Of a stretch of 64,000 nt of DNA, positions 34,988-45,940 are shown in pieces. The position numbers and the translations under genes are program-made. This DNA is from Fallopia convolvulus (taxonomy: Eukaryota > Streptophyta > Magnoliopsida > Caryophyllales > Polygonaceae): assembly GCA_964016875.1 (NCBI GenBank), contig OZ024720.1, positions 24,803,742-24,867,741 on the forward strand. The letters run 5' to 3'. Each line of letters begins with the position of its first letter. The first letter of the stretch is position 1. Below the pieces are notes generated by a model, which was not told the DNA's origin, did not search any database, and saw only the letters and a list, made by a program, of their open reading frames with translations.

Positions 34988-36598
34988 ATGGCTAGTTCAA
35001 GCAGACCCGCTACCCGAGCCCAGAAGAAGAGGAGGAACCACAGGTCTCCATCTCCACCCCGGGTGGACGATGTGATTTTGAGCAGTCAAAGCCAAGTACG
35101 GCGCTACCGGGATTTTATGGAGAAGGACCATTACACCCGATGGTTCTCGAAGTCTAGCGCCGTCTCTACGGGCATCTACACGGATGTCAAGGACGCCTTC
35201 ATCATCCTTGGGGCCGCACACTTATTGAAGCAAGAGAGCTTGCCACATTATTCGGCCCTCACATCCGAGTTCTTGGCCACCTTGGAGACCAACTTCTCGT
35301 CGAAGATCTCGGCGGGACGCATTCGGTTCCGGCTCGGTAACGAGGACCGTGACTTCACCATGGCGGAGTTCAATGCAATATTGGAGCTCCCAAACCCATC
35401 TAGAGACTATAGCTTGAAGGACTACCGAGTGACCCGCACTTGGAGCTACATCACCAGAGAGGTTCAATCCTCCACCGCGGCGCTATCCGGGGCAACCATA
35501 GTCAACCCCATCCTCCGGATTATCTTGAGATTCCTCGCCGCAACATTCTGGCCGAAGAAGGAGTTGAACCGGTCTACAAGGACGGAGGTCGCTTGCTTCT
35601 GCACCATCCTCTTCGAGGATCCCGGCCCCTTGAATTTGGGGTACGAATGACTCTACTATGTCGAGAAGTCCCACAAGTCCAAGGAGGTGTGGTGTGGCAA
35701 TTTGGTTAGCCTCTTGGCTAAAAATCTTGGAGTGGATCTCACCCGCTACACACCAGCCCACGCTCAACTCCTCAACAAGAACTATTGGTATAGTGCCGGG
35801 ATTTTTGTGCAAGCCGAGGGAGGCTACAAAGTGAAGGTTCGAGATCAAGTCGTCATACCTTCCCTCGACATGTACGAGCTACTCTACGTACCGAATTGGT
35901 ACGAAGTATGGACGGGCCAGCCTTACCCATTGGAGCCAAAACCGGAGGATGAGCTCTCGCTTCGACCATGTCACACCCGGTTTGAGCGGGACGATGTGGA
36001 CGAATATGAAGAAGAAAATGAGAAAGAGGATACCGAGGTCGTAGGCAATGACACCGAGGAAGCCGACACCGAGGGCGGCACTGAGGAGCTCAACTTTACA
36101 GAAGACGACATGGAGACGGAGGAATTAGGAGGCAACATCTTCGTCAACGAGCCAACCAGGGTCGTTAACGACCATTTCCAGCCACCTCACAACACTGTTA
36201 ACGAGGCAACCAGCTTCGTTAACGAGGTGCTGCAAGCTCCTGTCGACCCTCCACCAGCTCCTGTCGACCCTCATGCATATGGCTTAATGCCTTACAACCC
36301 GGTGATGTATCAAGACCATTTCCAGCCTAACTACCCACCACCTCCTCAGCCCGAGTACGCAGGATCGAGCATACCACCACCATGGGCCGAGGATCTTTCT
36401 GCACGGATGCAGCAGCTTCACCTTCAGACCGAGCACATTCATCGGAGGATGGATAGATGGGAAACCGTCTATTCCGCTCGTATGTCGAGGGAAGATGAGA
36501 GGCAGCGTCAGAGAGAGGCGGAGGATGTTGAGCGTTGGAGGACGATGTATGACTTCATGGGGAATTTTGAGCACTACTTTCCTCCACCGAACCGTTGA
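34988..36598 (+). pseudogene. Athila-type third ORF (env-like position), copy B
   Basis: A 536-codon frame from MASSSRPATRAQKKRRNHRS with one internal TGA at 35648-35650, where copy A has TGG (Trp). Basic N-terminus; globular part with FRLGNEDRDFTMAEFNAIL and WPKKELNRSTRTEVACF; acidic Asp/Glu segment (about residues 330-380) containing VVND and VNE repeats coded by the palindrome; Pro-rich linker; final amphipathic region with RMQQLHLQTEHIHRRMDRW. No signal peptide or transmembrane segment is evident. It resembles the Athila ORF-1 family. The role is unknown; 'env-like' describes position only. Confidence 0.78.
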
Positions 36599-38314
36599 TC
36601 AAGCTCAAGATGAAGTTTCCTTTCCTTGTTTCCACTTTTGTAAGTTTTATGTCTTTCTTTTGCTTTTTAATTTTTTGTTTTCTTTTCTATTTCTTTTTCC
36701 TCTTCTTCTTATTTTTCTTACAGTGGGGACACTGTAATTTTAAGTATGGGGTGGGAGAAAGTAGAAAAATTATGTCCTAGGTGTTTTTATGTTCTATATA
36801 GTTGTTACTTTTGTTAAATCGAAAAAACAAAAAAAAATTGAAAAATTTAAAAATCCAAAAAGAGTTTAGAATTGATAGATATTCCTTCTTAAAGTTCTAT
36901 GATAGCAATCACTAGTTTAATCATATAATTCCTTGCAAACATGTCTTTGAAATTATAGCCGGATTCTTAAAAATTGAAATTATTGTTTTTAGAAGAGAAT
37001 AGCATTAGATGAAATTGAGCACATATACTTTATAGCATAGATGATGCAATCCAACAAAATCTACCTTGAGAGAAATTTTTGGCCTTATAGGGAGAACATT
37101 TATAAATTCCTCTTCTTTTTTGTGTGATTTACTCTCCTTATGCATATTATCTCTTGGAATTGTGATGGTCATCTATTTTTTGAGACCCTTAAAAGATTTT
37201 TAGTTCATTACTTGTGAAGATCATATGATAGAGAACTTATTTTTATGAGCCCTATTATCCCCTATCTACCTTTACATTATTCCTTCTTTTGATAACCAAT
37301 TTTGGCCTGAAACCTTTTATTTTTAGCTCCACAAAAATTATTCCCTAGCCGAGATAAGCTTGACCCTATCCGGGAATTAGGACTTAGATTGGAGAGGTAA
37401 AGTTTTGTGTTTTGTTAAAAAGAAGAGAGTTTCTGTTTGCTTGAATTAAAGGGTATTTGGGAAGGGTAGATTGGAAGTCTCTTGTTATTATATGTAAGAA
37501 AGGTCTCTTGATAAAAAGATGCACAATTAAGTGTTGAAGGGAAGAAATGTATACGGTGGATCGTTAACGACCCGGATGTGGGTTCGTTAACGAGGCAGCG
37601 AAGAAAAAAAAAAGGGAGGAAAAAGAAAAAAAAATATAAAAAAAGAGAGAAAGAAAGAGGAAAAGTTGAAGTGCATTTGTGTTTAAAAATAATATCAAGA
37701 GATTCTTTTATTTTTGGTTATGAGACTTTCTAGGATGATAAATGGGTGAGTGAAAATGAGTGTGCATAATATGAGAGTGAGTTTGGTTATTTTATATGAG
37801 AGTTTTGATGTTATGTGTGAGTTTTTAGGAGTCTTTGATTCCCGGATATTATTAGCACCACATGACCAAAATATTTCCATGCCCTATTGTCTTTACCAAA
37901 CCCCATTACAACCCGGCCGAATGGAAGCTTCTATGAAGTTTTTCATTGAGCCTAAGTTCTCTTGATGATTCTTTGCTTGTTTTGACAAATCTTGGGTGGA
38001 GAGTATTGGTGATATAAGTTCCAATTTCTATGAGTTTTTGTATATAGGATGAGTTGAGAGATTGATATTATAAGCCCAAACACTTGAGAGTGGAGTGAAA
38101 CACATTATATCCCTTGAGAGGTTGGATTGTATTATTTTATGTCTATTTAAGTGCATATATGTGTGAGGATGTTAACAGTCTTTTGCTATAATTTTCTTAT
38201 GTGTAGATATTGCTTTTTGAAAATGGCTATGTCTTGATAAGCATGATTTGTTTTGGTTTTGGTTAGTATCTTGTTTATTGCTTGAGGACAAGCAAGTCTA
38301 AGTATGGGGTATTT
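36599..38314 (+). other. 3' untranslated region and PPT-like tract of copy B
   Basis: Non-coding, matching 3717-5406 of copy A in inverse orientation. A palindrome pair is at 37561 and 37584. Ends in AGTATGGGGTATTT before the LTR, a weak polypurine tract that both copies share. Confidence 0.7.
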
Positions 38315-39833
38315 TGATGTTCGCATTTTTGGTATAGGTTTTGATAGGTTTTCTTTACTTACTAGGTTTAGTTTTGTCTAGTTTAGGTTTAGTTTTAAGT
38401 GTTTTTAGTTAGTTTTGCATAAATCTACGAAAAGGGTGGAATCTACGCTATTTTGTGTATTTTGCAGGTTTTAGCGAGAAAAGGAGCTAAATGGAACTAA
38501 ATTTGGAGCATCACAGTGAAGGACGGGAAAGTGCAAGATTTAAGAAGTCAAAGCTCAAGAAAACGAGAGGAGGTGTTGAAGAAAACAAAACCCCAGGCTC
38601 GTTAACGAGGCTGTGAAGGGTCGTTAACGAGGCCACGAAGAGAAAGATTTCGGAGTATTATTTTATTATTCACCGATCCTGAGTGGGAATTTATTTCCGT
38701 ATCGGTTGAGTATCTTTTTAGAATCTTTATGGGTTATTAGAATATGTATTTTAGGGTTTAATATCTTTCTAGATTTTATTTCTATCTTTTAGAGATTGTT
38801 TCTATCTTTTTAGGAAAGTTTTTATCTTTTAGCCTTTTTAGTTTTTTAGGATTTTCTAGTATAAATACCCTTCTATCTAGCATAGAAAGGGGAGGCTTAA
38901 TTTTGGAGTAGAGTTTTAGAGCTAGTTTTGGAGGAGAAGGAAGACCGAAGGAGAGAGAGCCGGATCGGAAGTCGGTAACGAGGTTCGGTGACGACGGTTT
39001 CCGAGGTTCGTTGATCGAGTTTGTGGTTCGGTGATTGTTTTGTTTTGGTTTTCTTCTGATTCTCTGTAAGACGATATTTTTGTTATTAATTTAAGTTTGA
39101 GTTTTGTTTCAATGTTTGTTTTTATTGAAGTTTTTGGTTTCTTAATCATGAGTAGTGAGTAGTCTATTTTTCTAGGGTCGGGGTTAAGCCCGGCATAGTT
39201 GAGCATGTTTGATGAGTAAGATTGTGTTTTGAATGCCCTTTTATTTTTATTGAGATTGTTTGTTGTGCTTAATACCGAAACGGGAGTTGAGGTAATTTGA
39301 GTTTTAACTTGATTGAAAGAGAAAGTTAGTAACTTGAAGGTTGATATTGTTTGAAAACGAAAGTTTCAAGCTTTAGATCCAAAACAAGCAATTGAGTGAG
39401 TTAGTTTATGAAAATAGATTAATTTACTTGTTAAGTCAATGAAAGTTGATGACTCTATCTATTTAAAGGCATGATCTTATCTTCTTACGAATTCTTATGC
39501 TTGGCTATGTTGTGGTGTCCCTTATCCTAGATTATTTGTTTTTATTGAATTATTTTTGATAAATCTTCGTTGCTGAATACTTGCTTCGGTACCGAGTATT
39601 AATTAGAATTTTATTAGGTCCTTAATTGGTATATTTGTGTTCGGTGGTTCGGTAACGATCCTGACAAGGTCGTTAACGAGGCATCTCGTGAGTGATTGTG
39701 TTTGATTTTTATTTGATTTTTATTAGATTGATAAACAAACAACCTTGCTTCCTGTGGAACGATCCTGACTCCACTGTACTCAGCGGGGTCTTGACTTACA
39801 AATTTATTTGTTGGCCGAGAAACCCTTTCAACA
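38315..39833 (+). repeat. 3' LTR of copy B
   Basis: 1,519 bp, the full-length form. Exact palindromes at 38599, 38621 and 39670, with a one-mismatch partner at 39649. TATAAATA at about 38870. A 14-bp tandem repeat (GATTTTTATTT/A) near 39706 is absent from the 5' LTR. Confidence 0.93.
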
Positions 39834-39838
39834 GTTCC

Positions 39839-39870
39839 CAAGCTCTTTGCTAACGGTTTACGATCCAACA
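39839..39870 (+). repeat. 5' LTR of the Copia element, terminal 32 bp
   Basis: Completes the LTR interrupted at 29713; it matches the last 32 bp of the 3' LTR and ends GATCCAACA directly before the primer-binding site. Confidence 0.92.
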
Positions 39871-39872
39871 AT

Positions 39873-39884
39873 TGGTATCAGAGC
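39873..39884 (+). other. Primer-binding site of the Copia element
   Basis: TGGTATCAGAGC two bases after the LTR, the initiator tRNA-Met site typical of plant Copia elements. Confidence 0.88.
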
Positions 39885-39923
39885 AGGTTTGCTCTAGATT
39901 TGTGTTAGCATCGCAGGTATCAA

Positions 39924-41839
39924 ATGGCTCAGGAACTTACTCAGGTAGGGAACAACACTAGTAAGCCACCAAGGCTGATTACAGGAAGATTCGAAAGCTG
40001 GCAACGCGACATGAAGGATTGGATGCGTGGCTAGGACTACCAAGCCTGGTGTGTTATCGAGAGAGGAAACTTCGAAATTGATCCAGCTGTAGTCAACGAC
40101 CTCACCAAATGGGGACCCAACGAATACAAGTGTATGGAGGCCAACGAAAAGGCCAAACAGTACCTGAAAAGGTCCATGTGCGTGCAAGACTGTGACAGGG
40201 TAGCAAATCTTGACACAGCTAAGGAGATGTGGGAAGCCATCCAACAAATGCACGTTGGGAACTCAGATCTCCGAGAAGATCTTTAGATGAATGCAAGAAG
40301 GGACTTCTTCAACTTCCAAATGGAGATGGGAGAGTCTGTCGATAGCTATCAGTCCCGATTTGAAGGACTTTGCACCAAAATGGAAGGTTTGGGGATCACC
40401 AAAGAAGAAATCACCCATAAGATGAAGGTCCAACAGCTCTTCAACGGACTGACTCGAGAATGGGCAAACGAGAGAACAATGTTCAAGGAGAATTCGGAAA
40501 ATAGAACTATCATGCTCCATCAAGTGTTTCGAAAGCTAGTGGGACACGAGAAGAGAAAGATCGATGATAAGGAGCAGAAGCGAGCACATCAAGGGATCAC
40601 ACTCAAAATTGAGAAGATGCTCAAATCAACTCAAGAACAGCACGAAGACTCCGAAGAAGAAGAGGATGAGGAGCTAGTTCTAGTAACAAAGGCTCTTCGG
40701 AACTTCTACAAAGGGAAGCTCAAAAAGAACAGTGGGAACTGGGGAAAAGGACAGAGTTCCCAAAGAAAACCCGCAGAGAAGGACCTCTCGGATGTCACAT
40801 GTTACAAGTGCAACAAGAAAGGACACTTCGCTAAGGAATGCCCACATGGAACGGACGACCGGAAGCAAGGGAAAAAGGCCTACATCGCCACCTGGAGCGA
40901 TGATGAGGACGAAGATCCCGAGTCATGGGCACTCCCAGACATGTGCGGAATGGCCATAGGAGAAACCACTGGGGAACAACCCAGTGAGGTGACCACTGAA
41001 ACTGTTCTTGCTTCTTTGAACAACTATGAAAAACCTGAGTTGTTGAAAATTCTTTCAAGTCTTGTCAAAGATAATATAAAACTGCAAAACAAGTTGGAAA
41101 AACAGGAACACATAAATGCTCAAAAACTCAAGTCCCTTCTCGAAAAACTCAAGTCCCATGTGTCTCACATCGTAGATCTAGAAAATGAAATCAAACTCTA
41201 GAGAGAGATGAGAACACCCTCTTACAAAACCTGAGTAAGACTCCCGAAAATCTTGAAGCCTCTAGTTCCCAAATCAAGTTTGTCCCATCCAAACACGGCA
41301 TAGGATACAAAACTGAGAGCCCAAAGAAAGGGAAGTCACCCCTGAGTGAACATGAAATCCATGAGTGTAGGGCCTTAGAACTCCAATGCGAGAAACAGAA
41401 AAATGCTCATCTCGAGGAGAAAATCAGGGTCCTAGAGAGTGGGAAAGGTGGTGAGAAAGATTATTACACTGCGAACACTGGACATAGACTTTATGTCCAA
41501 ATTGCTAAGGGAAACGGGTCACGGGTGTACAATAAGGAAACTATGGATAGGAACAGAATCCAGAGACCACACCCAAAATACTACCTGGGAGAATACTATA
41601 AGATGTGCTGGAACTGTGGTGCTCATGGGCACTACAAGGAAGCATGTCCCAAAAAGAGAGCCCAAACCCTCAGAAACTGTGAGTTCCTGAACAAACAAAA
41701 ACATCATGCTAATCACCAAAGGAACTCCAACTCTCAAATCACTCATGATATCAACATCGCTGACTATGTTTTAAATGAGAATATTTTCCCTTGCAAGGGA
41801 CCTGGCAAGAGTCATCTTGCCTGGGTCTCAAAACACTAA
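39924..41839 (+). pseudogene. gag of the Copia element
   Basis: Starts MAQELTQVGN. The gag core includes WQRDMKDWM and FFNFQMEMGESVDSYQSRF (UBN2-type Copia gag). CCHC knuckles are CYKCNKKGHFAKEC (about 40800-40841) and CWNCGAHGHYKEAC (about 41605-41646), separated by a long coiled region. In-frame stops (TAG near 40032; TAG at 40284-40286) and a frameshift near 41197 split it. The frame after the shift ends at 41839, close to the pol start. Two knuckles and the long coiled spacer fit SIRE-type gag. Confidence 0.85.
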
Positions 41840-41852
41840 CTTTACCTTGTAG

Positions 41853-44800
41853 GTGGCAGTGAGAGGGAACAATACATGGTTCATAGATAGTGGATGCTCG
41901 AACCATATGACCGGAAACAAAGATATCTTCATCTCACTCCACACTCATGCCGAAGGAGGCCACGTCTCATTTGGCAATAAAAACAAGGGAGAAGTCATCG
42001 GAAAAGGAGAAGTTTTGCTCGATAGATCAATCAAAGTTAGCAATGTAAATCTGGTAAAGGATCTGGGATACAACCTTCTGAGTGTCTCTCAAATGTGTGA
42101 TCAAGGGAACAACGTTGTCACCTTCGACTCAGAAGAATGTCTCGTCATCAACAAGAAGACCAACAAAGTGATTCTGAGAGGAAGAAGATACAACAATGTG
42201 TATGTAGTAGATACAGAATTTGAACCACCAACGAAGTTGTGCCTTGCGAGTTCCCACGATGACACGGAACTCTGGCACCGAAGACTGGGACATGCAGGTG
42301 TCAATCAAATCCTGAAGCTCTATCTACAGGATCTGGTCATTGGTCTTCCACGGATCAATCTCGAAGGAGTCAAAATGTGTGAAGCATGCGTTCGAGGGAA
42401 ACAGACTAGGAACTCCTTCAAACCCAAAAAGGTGGTGAGCACAACCAGGCCTTTAGAGCTAATTCACATGGATCTTTGTGGTCCCATGCGAACAGTCAGC
42501 TATGGTGGAAAAAGGTACATGTATGTCTTAATTGATGATTTTTCTAGATTCACCTGGGTTATTTTCTTGAAGGCAAAATCACAAGCTTTTGAAGAGTTTG
42601 AGCCCTTCATCAAAAGAACAGAAGTAAGCATGGGGCTAAAGCTGAAAGCCATCAGGTCTGACCATAGAACTGAGTTTCAAAACTCAGAGTTCCTTAACTT
42701 CTGTGACAAACATGGGATCTCTCACAACTTCTCATCCCCTCGCACTCCTCAGCAAAACGGAGTGGTCGAGAGAAAAAACAGGACCTTGGAGGACATGGCC
42801 ATGACCATGATGCTTGAAAGCGGAGTTCCTGAGTATTTCTGGACTGAAGCCATCGCCACAGCTACGTACATCCTGAACCGACCCATGACAAGGCCTATAA
42901 TCAAGAAGACATCCTACGAGCTCATCAAAGGGAGAAAACCAAACATCTCCCACCTAAGGACCTTTGGATGCACATGCTTTGTCCACAACAATGGCAAAGA
43001 CAACCTTGGAAAATTTGATCCTAGAAGCGATGAAGGGATCTTCCTAGGATACTCATCACAAAGCAAGGCTTACAAGGTCTATAACAAGAGGACCAAGAAG
43101 ATAGAAGAAAGCATCCATGTCGTTTTCAACGAGAACTCTGTAAAGATGGGAACAGAGACCCAAGGAAAGGGAACTCTGTTCAAACTGGTCAGACAAGAAG
43201 ACGACGATGATGACGATGATGAGCTAGGGAAGAGAGATGAAGACTATCCAAGTGCAAGTAATATTCCACAACCAGGGAACAACGAAGGAGATCCAACTCT
43301 CACTGATCAAATCTCCCTCGAAGTTCCCTCCTCAGAAGAACTACAAGACACCTCCAACTCTCTTGTTCCCCAAGACAATACCCTGCCAAAATCAAGTGTT
43401 CAGGGGGAAGAAAGAGGGATCTTGCCAGAAATTTCTGAAGAAACACTCAATGAAGAAGCTGAAGACGAGTGTTCCCATGAAAAGGAAGTTTCTACTGAAG
43501 ATGACACAAGTGCAAGGGAACCCACTCGTAGAAGAAACTTTCAACAAAGGAAGGACCACCCCATTGAGAACATCATCTCCCCTTATGATAAAGGTGTACA
43601 AACTCGTTCCTCTCTCAATAACTTTTGTGCTTTTAACGCGTTTGTTTCATTGGTGGAACCCAAAAACATCAAAGAAGCCTTGAAGGACCCAGACTGGATT
43701 CAAGCTATGCAAGAGGATCTCCACCAATTCGAGAGGAACAAAGTTTGGAAGCTAGTTCCAAGGCCCAAGAACAAGAACATCATAGGAACTCGATGGGTCT
43801 TTAGAAACAAGCTCGATGATACAGGGGCTGTAGCAAGGAACAAGGCTAGACTGGTGGCACAAGGCTACAGGAAAGAGGAAGGAATTGATTACGATGAGAC
43901 CTTCGCACCGGTTGCCAAGATCGAAGCCATCAGACTCCTAATTGCCTATGCTGCTCACAAGAGATTCAAGCTCTATCAAATGGATGTGAAAACAGCCTTC
44001 CTCAACGGACATCTCAAGGAAGAAGTATATGTGGCCCAACCCTCAGGATTCGAAGATGAGAAGCTACCCAACCATGTCTACTTCCTGGAGAGGGCCCTCT
44101 ACGGACTCAAACAAGCTCCCCGAGCTTTGTATGACAGGTTTGCTCAATTCCTCTTGTCCCATGGATACCTTCGAGGTTCCATAGACAAGACTTTGTTTCT
44201 AAAGAAAGAGTCTAAAGACATTTTGATTGTGCAAGTATACGTTGATGACATTGTTTTTGGAGCAACTAACGAAACTCTTGTAGAGAAATTTAAGGACCTC
44301 ATGAGCAGTGAGTTTGAAATGAGTCTCATTGGGGAACTCACGTTCTTCATGGGACTTCAAATATCTCAAACTAAGGAGGGAACAAAGATTCATCAACAGA
44401 AATACATCAAGGAAATGCTCGTAAAGTATGGGATGGAATACTCCAAGCCTATTGACACTCCCATCTCACCAAATTCAAGGCTCAATGCGGATGAAATAGG
44501 TATAAGTGTGGACCAAAGAAACTATCGAGGTATGATTGGGTCCCTTCTCTACTTAACAGCTAGTAGACCCGATATTATGTTCTCCGTATGTCTTTGTGCT
44601 CGTTTTCAAGCTAACCCTATGGAATCACACCTGAAAGAGGTGAAGAGGATTTTCAGGTACCTCAAAGGGAACGATAACTTGTGCCTCTGGTATCCAAGGA
44701 ACAGTTCCCATGAGCTCATTGCATACACAGATGCTGATTTTGCAGGGCACCTGGTTGATAGAAAGAGCACATCAGGAATGGCCCAGTTCCTAGGGTCATG

Positions 44801-45182
44801 CTTAGTTTCATGCGGATCTAAAAAGCAAAACTCAGTGGCACACTCCACAACTGAAGCAGAATATGTGGCTGCCGCATCTTGTTGTTCCCAAGTTCTATGG
44901 CTTAAGTCTCAACTCCATGATTACGGTATGTCTTTTGGCCCAGTTCCCATATTCTGTGATAATACTAGTGCCATAAACATTTCCAAAAATCATGTGCATC
45001 ATTCTAGAACCAAGCATATAGATATAAGGCATCACTTTCTACGTGACAATGTTGAAAGTGGGAACATCTTGATGGAACACTGTAGAACTGAAGAGCAAAT
45101 TGCGGACATTCTCACCAAAGCTTTAGACAGAGGTCCCTACCAGCGTTTTCGAATGCTTCTCGGGATGATTACTCTAAACTAA
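41853..45182 (+). CDS. pol polyprotein of the Copia element (protease, integrase, RT, RNase H)
   Basis: A 1,109-codon open frame without interruption; the first codon given is GTG, so pol is probably expressed from gag rather than from its own start. Domains in order: protease (FIDSGCSNHMTG, about residues 10-21); GAG-pre-integrase HHCC finger (LWHRRLGHAG to CEACVRGKQ, about 140-185); integrase core with Asp in HMDLCGPM, Asp in RSDHRTEF and Glu in NGVVERKNR; RT with QMDVKTAFLNGHL and YVDDIVFG; RNase H with YTDADFAGHLVD and TTEAEYVAAA. Integrase before RT is the Copia order. All catalytic motifs look intact, so it could supply enzymes in trans. Confidence 0.95.
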   Translation: MAVRGNNTWFIDSGCSNHMTGNKDIFISLHTHAEGGHVSFGNKNKGEVIGKGEVLLDRSIKVSNVNLVKDLGYNLLSVSQMCDQGNNVVTFDSEECLVINKKTNKVILRGRRYNNVYVVDTEFEPPTKLCLASSHDDTELWHRRLGHAGVNQILKLYLQDLVIGLPRINLEGVKMCEACVRGKQTRNSFKPKKVVSTTRPLELIHMDLCGPMRTVSYGGKRYMYVLIDDFSRFTWVIFLKAKSQAFEEFEPFIKRTEVSMGLKLKAIRSDHRTEFQNSEFLNFCDKHGISHNFSSPRTPQQNGVVERKNRTLEDMAMTMMLESGVPEYFWTEAIATATYILNRPMTRPIIKKTSYELIKGRKPNISHLRTFGCTCFVHNNGKDNLGKFDPRSDEGIFLGYSSQSKAYKVYNKRTKKIEESIHVVFNENSVKMGTETQGKGTLFKLVRQEDDDDDDDELGKRDEDYPSASNIPQPGNNEGDPTLTDQISLEVPSSEELQDTSNSLVPQDNTLPKSSVQGEERGILPEISEETLNEEAEDECSHEKEVSTEDDTSAREPTRRRNFQQRKDHPIENIISPYDKGVQTRSSLNNFCAFNAFVSLVEPKNIKEALKDPDWIQAMQEDLHQFERNKVWKLVPRPKNKNIIGTRWVFRNKLDDTGAVARNKARLVAQGYRKEEGIDYDETFAPVAKIEAIRLLIAYAAHKRFKLYQMDVKTAFLNGHLKEEVYVAQPSGFEDEKLPNHVYFLERALYGLKQAPRALYDRFAQFLLSHGYLRGSIDKTLFLKKESKDILIVQVYVDDIVFGATNETLVEKFKDLMSSEFEMSLIGELTFFMGLQISQTKEGTKIHQQKYIKEMLVKYGMEYSKPIDTPISPNSRLNADEIGISVDQRNYRGMIGSLLYLTASRPDIMFSVCLCARFQANPMESHLKEVKRIFRYLKGNDNLCLWYPRNSSHELIAYTDADFAGHLVDRKSTSGMAQFLGSCLVSCGSKKQNSVAHSTTEAEYVAAASCCSQVLWLKSQLHDYGMSFGPVPIFCDNTSAINISKNHVHHSRTKHIDIRHHFLRDNVESGNILMEHCRTEEQIADILTKALDRGPYQRFRMLLGMITLN

Positions 45183-45940
45183 ACAAGTCCCTGTTTGTCT
45201 CTCCCTCAATGCCTGACTAGTTTTTCTAAGAATGCATGATAGGGAACTTGGATTTATTGCTTTCACTTTGTCATGATTACTAGTCTAAAGTTAAATGTGT
45301 ACAAGGGAACTTTATTTCTTTTGGCCTCACATGATCAACCAGAGTTCCCTTTATCCCTCTTTACAAGCCACTATGACGGTTGATCATATAACCTACCCTA
45401 AGCCAGGGACCAGACAAACGCTTCTCATGAGCCAAAATGTTTACTCCTTTATCGAGTCGTAAATTATCTGGTTCCCTTTGAATTCCCTAGCCCTACAAAA
45501 AGGATGAGTGTGAAGTTTCCTTAACCACTTCACTCTCCCTGACCTTGATACGATCATGGAAACTGGGACACACAAGCAAGGGAACGCTGACTCCTCTGAG
45601 AAGATGAACCGTCACTTGGGAAGCGGAATTTTGTGTCAGAAACTCTGAAGCGTTAAGGGCCAAGTATTCAAATTTTGAAAGGGCTTCCCTAGAGATTGTG
45701 ACGCGTGTCAAGAGGCGTGCTATGGAAGTTGAAACGATGCCCCACGTTCATTGGGCAACGGTTGACGAGGATTTCTCACTTCCCTTTCTACCCTTCGCCC
45801 CTTCTCTCCTTAAAACCCTAGTTTGCCATTTTTGGGATCTTATTCCATCTTCAACCTCTATCATTCATCTTCCCCACATCCCTTTCACTCTCTTTTTCGA
45901 GAAACCTCCAAACTTCCTCTCTTCCCAAAATTCCCCTCAC
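45183..45940 (+). other. Spacer between pol and the env-like region of the Copia element
   Basis: Non-coding or weakly coding stretch of about 750 bp with repeated GGGAAC/GTTCCC words, also abundant in the LTR. CT-rich just before the next ATG, as in a leader. No clear TATA box chosen. Confidence 0.4.

Larger units (their letters stand above)
29714..39833 (+). mobile_element. Complete non-autonomous Athila-like Ty3/Gypsy element, copy B
   Basis: 10,120 bp with a perfect 5-bp target duplication GTTCC (29709-29713 and 39834-39838). LTRs are 29714-31024 (1,311 bp) and 38315-39833 (1,519 bp). Inside are a primer-binding site, one gag-protease frame, an internal TATA promoter with leader intron, the third ORF and a 1.7 kb untranslated region. 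As in copy A there is no RT, RNase H or integrase. It lies inside the 5' LTR of the Copia element, so it is the younger insertion. Confidence 0.94.
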
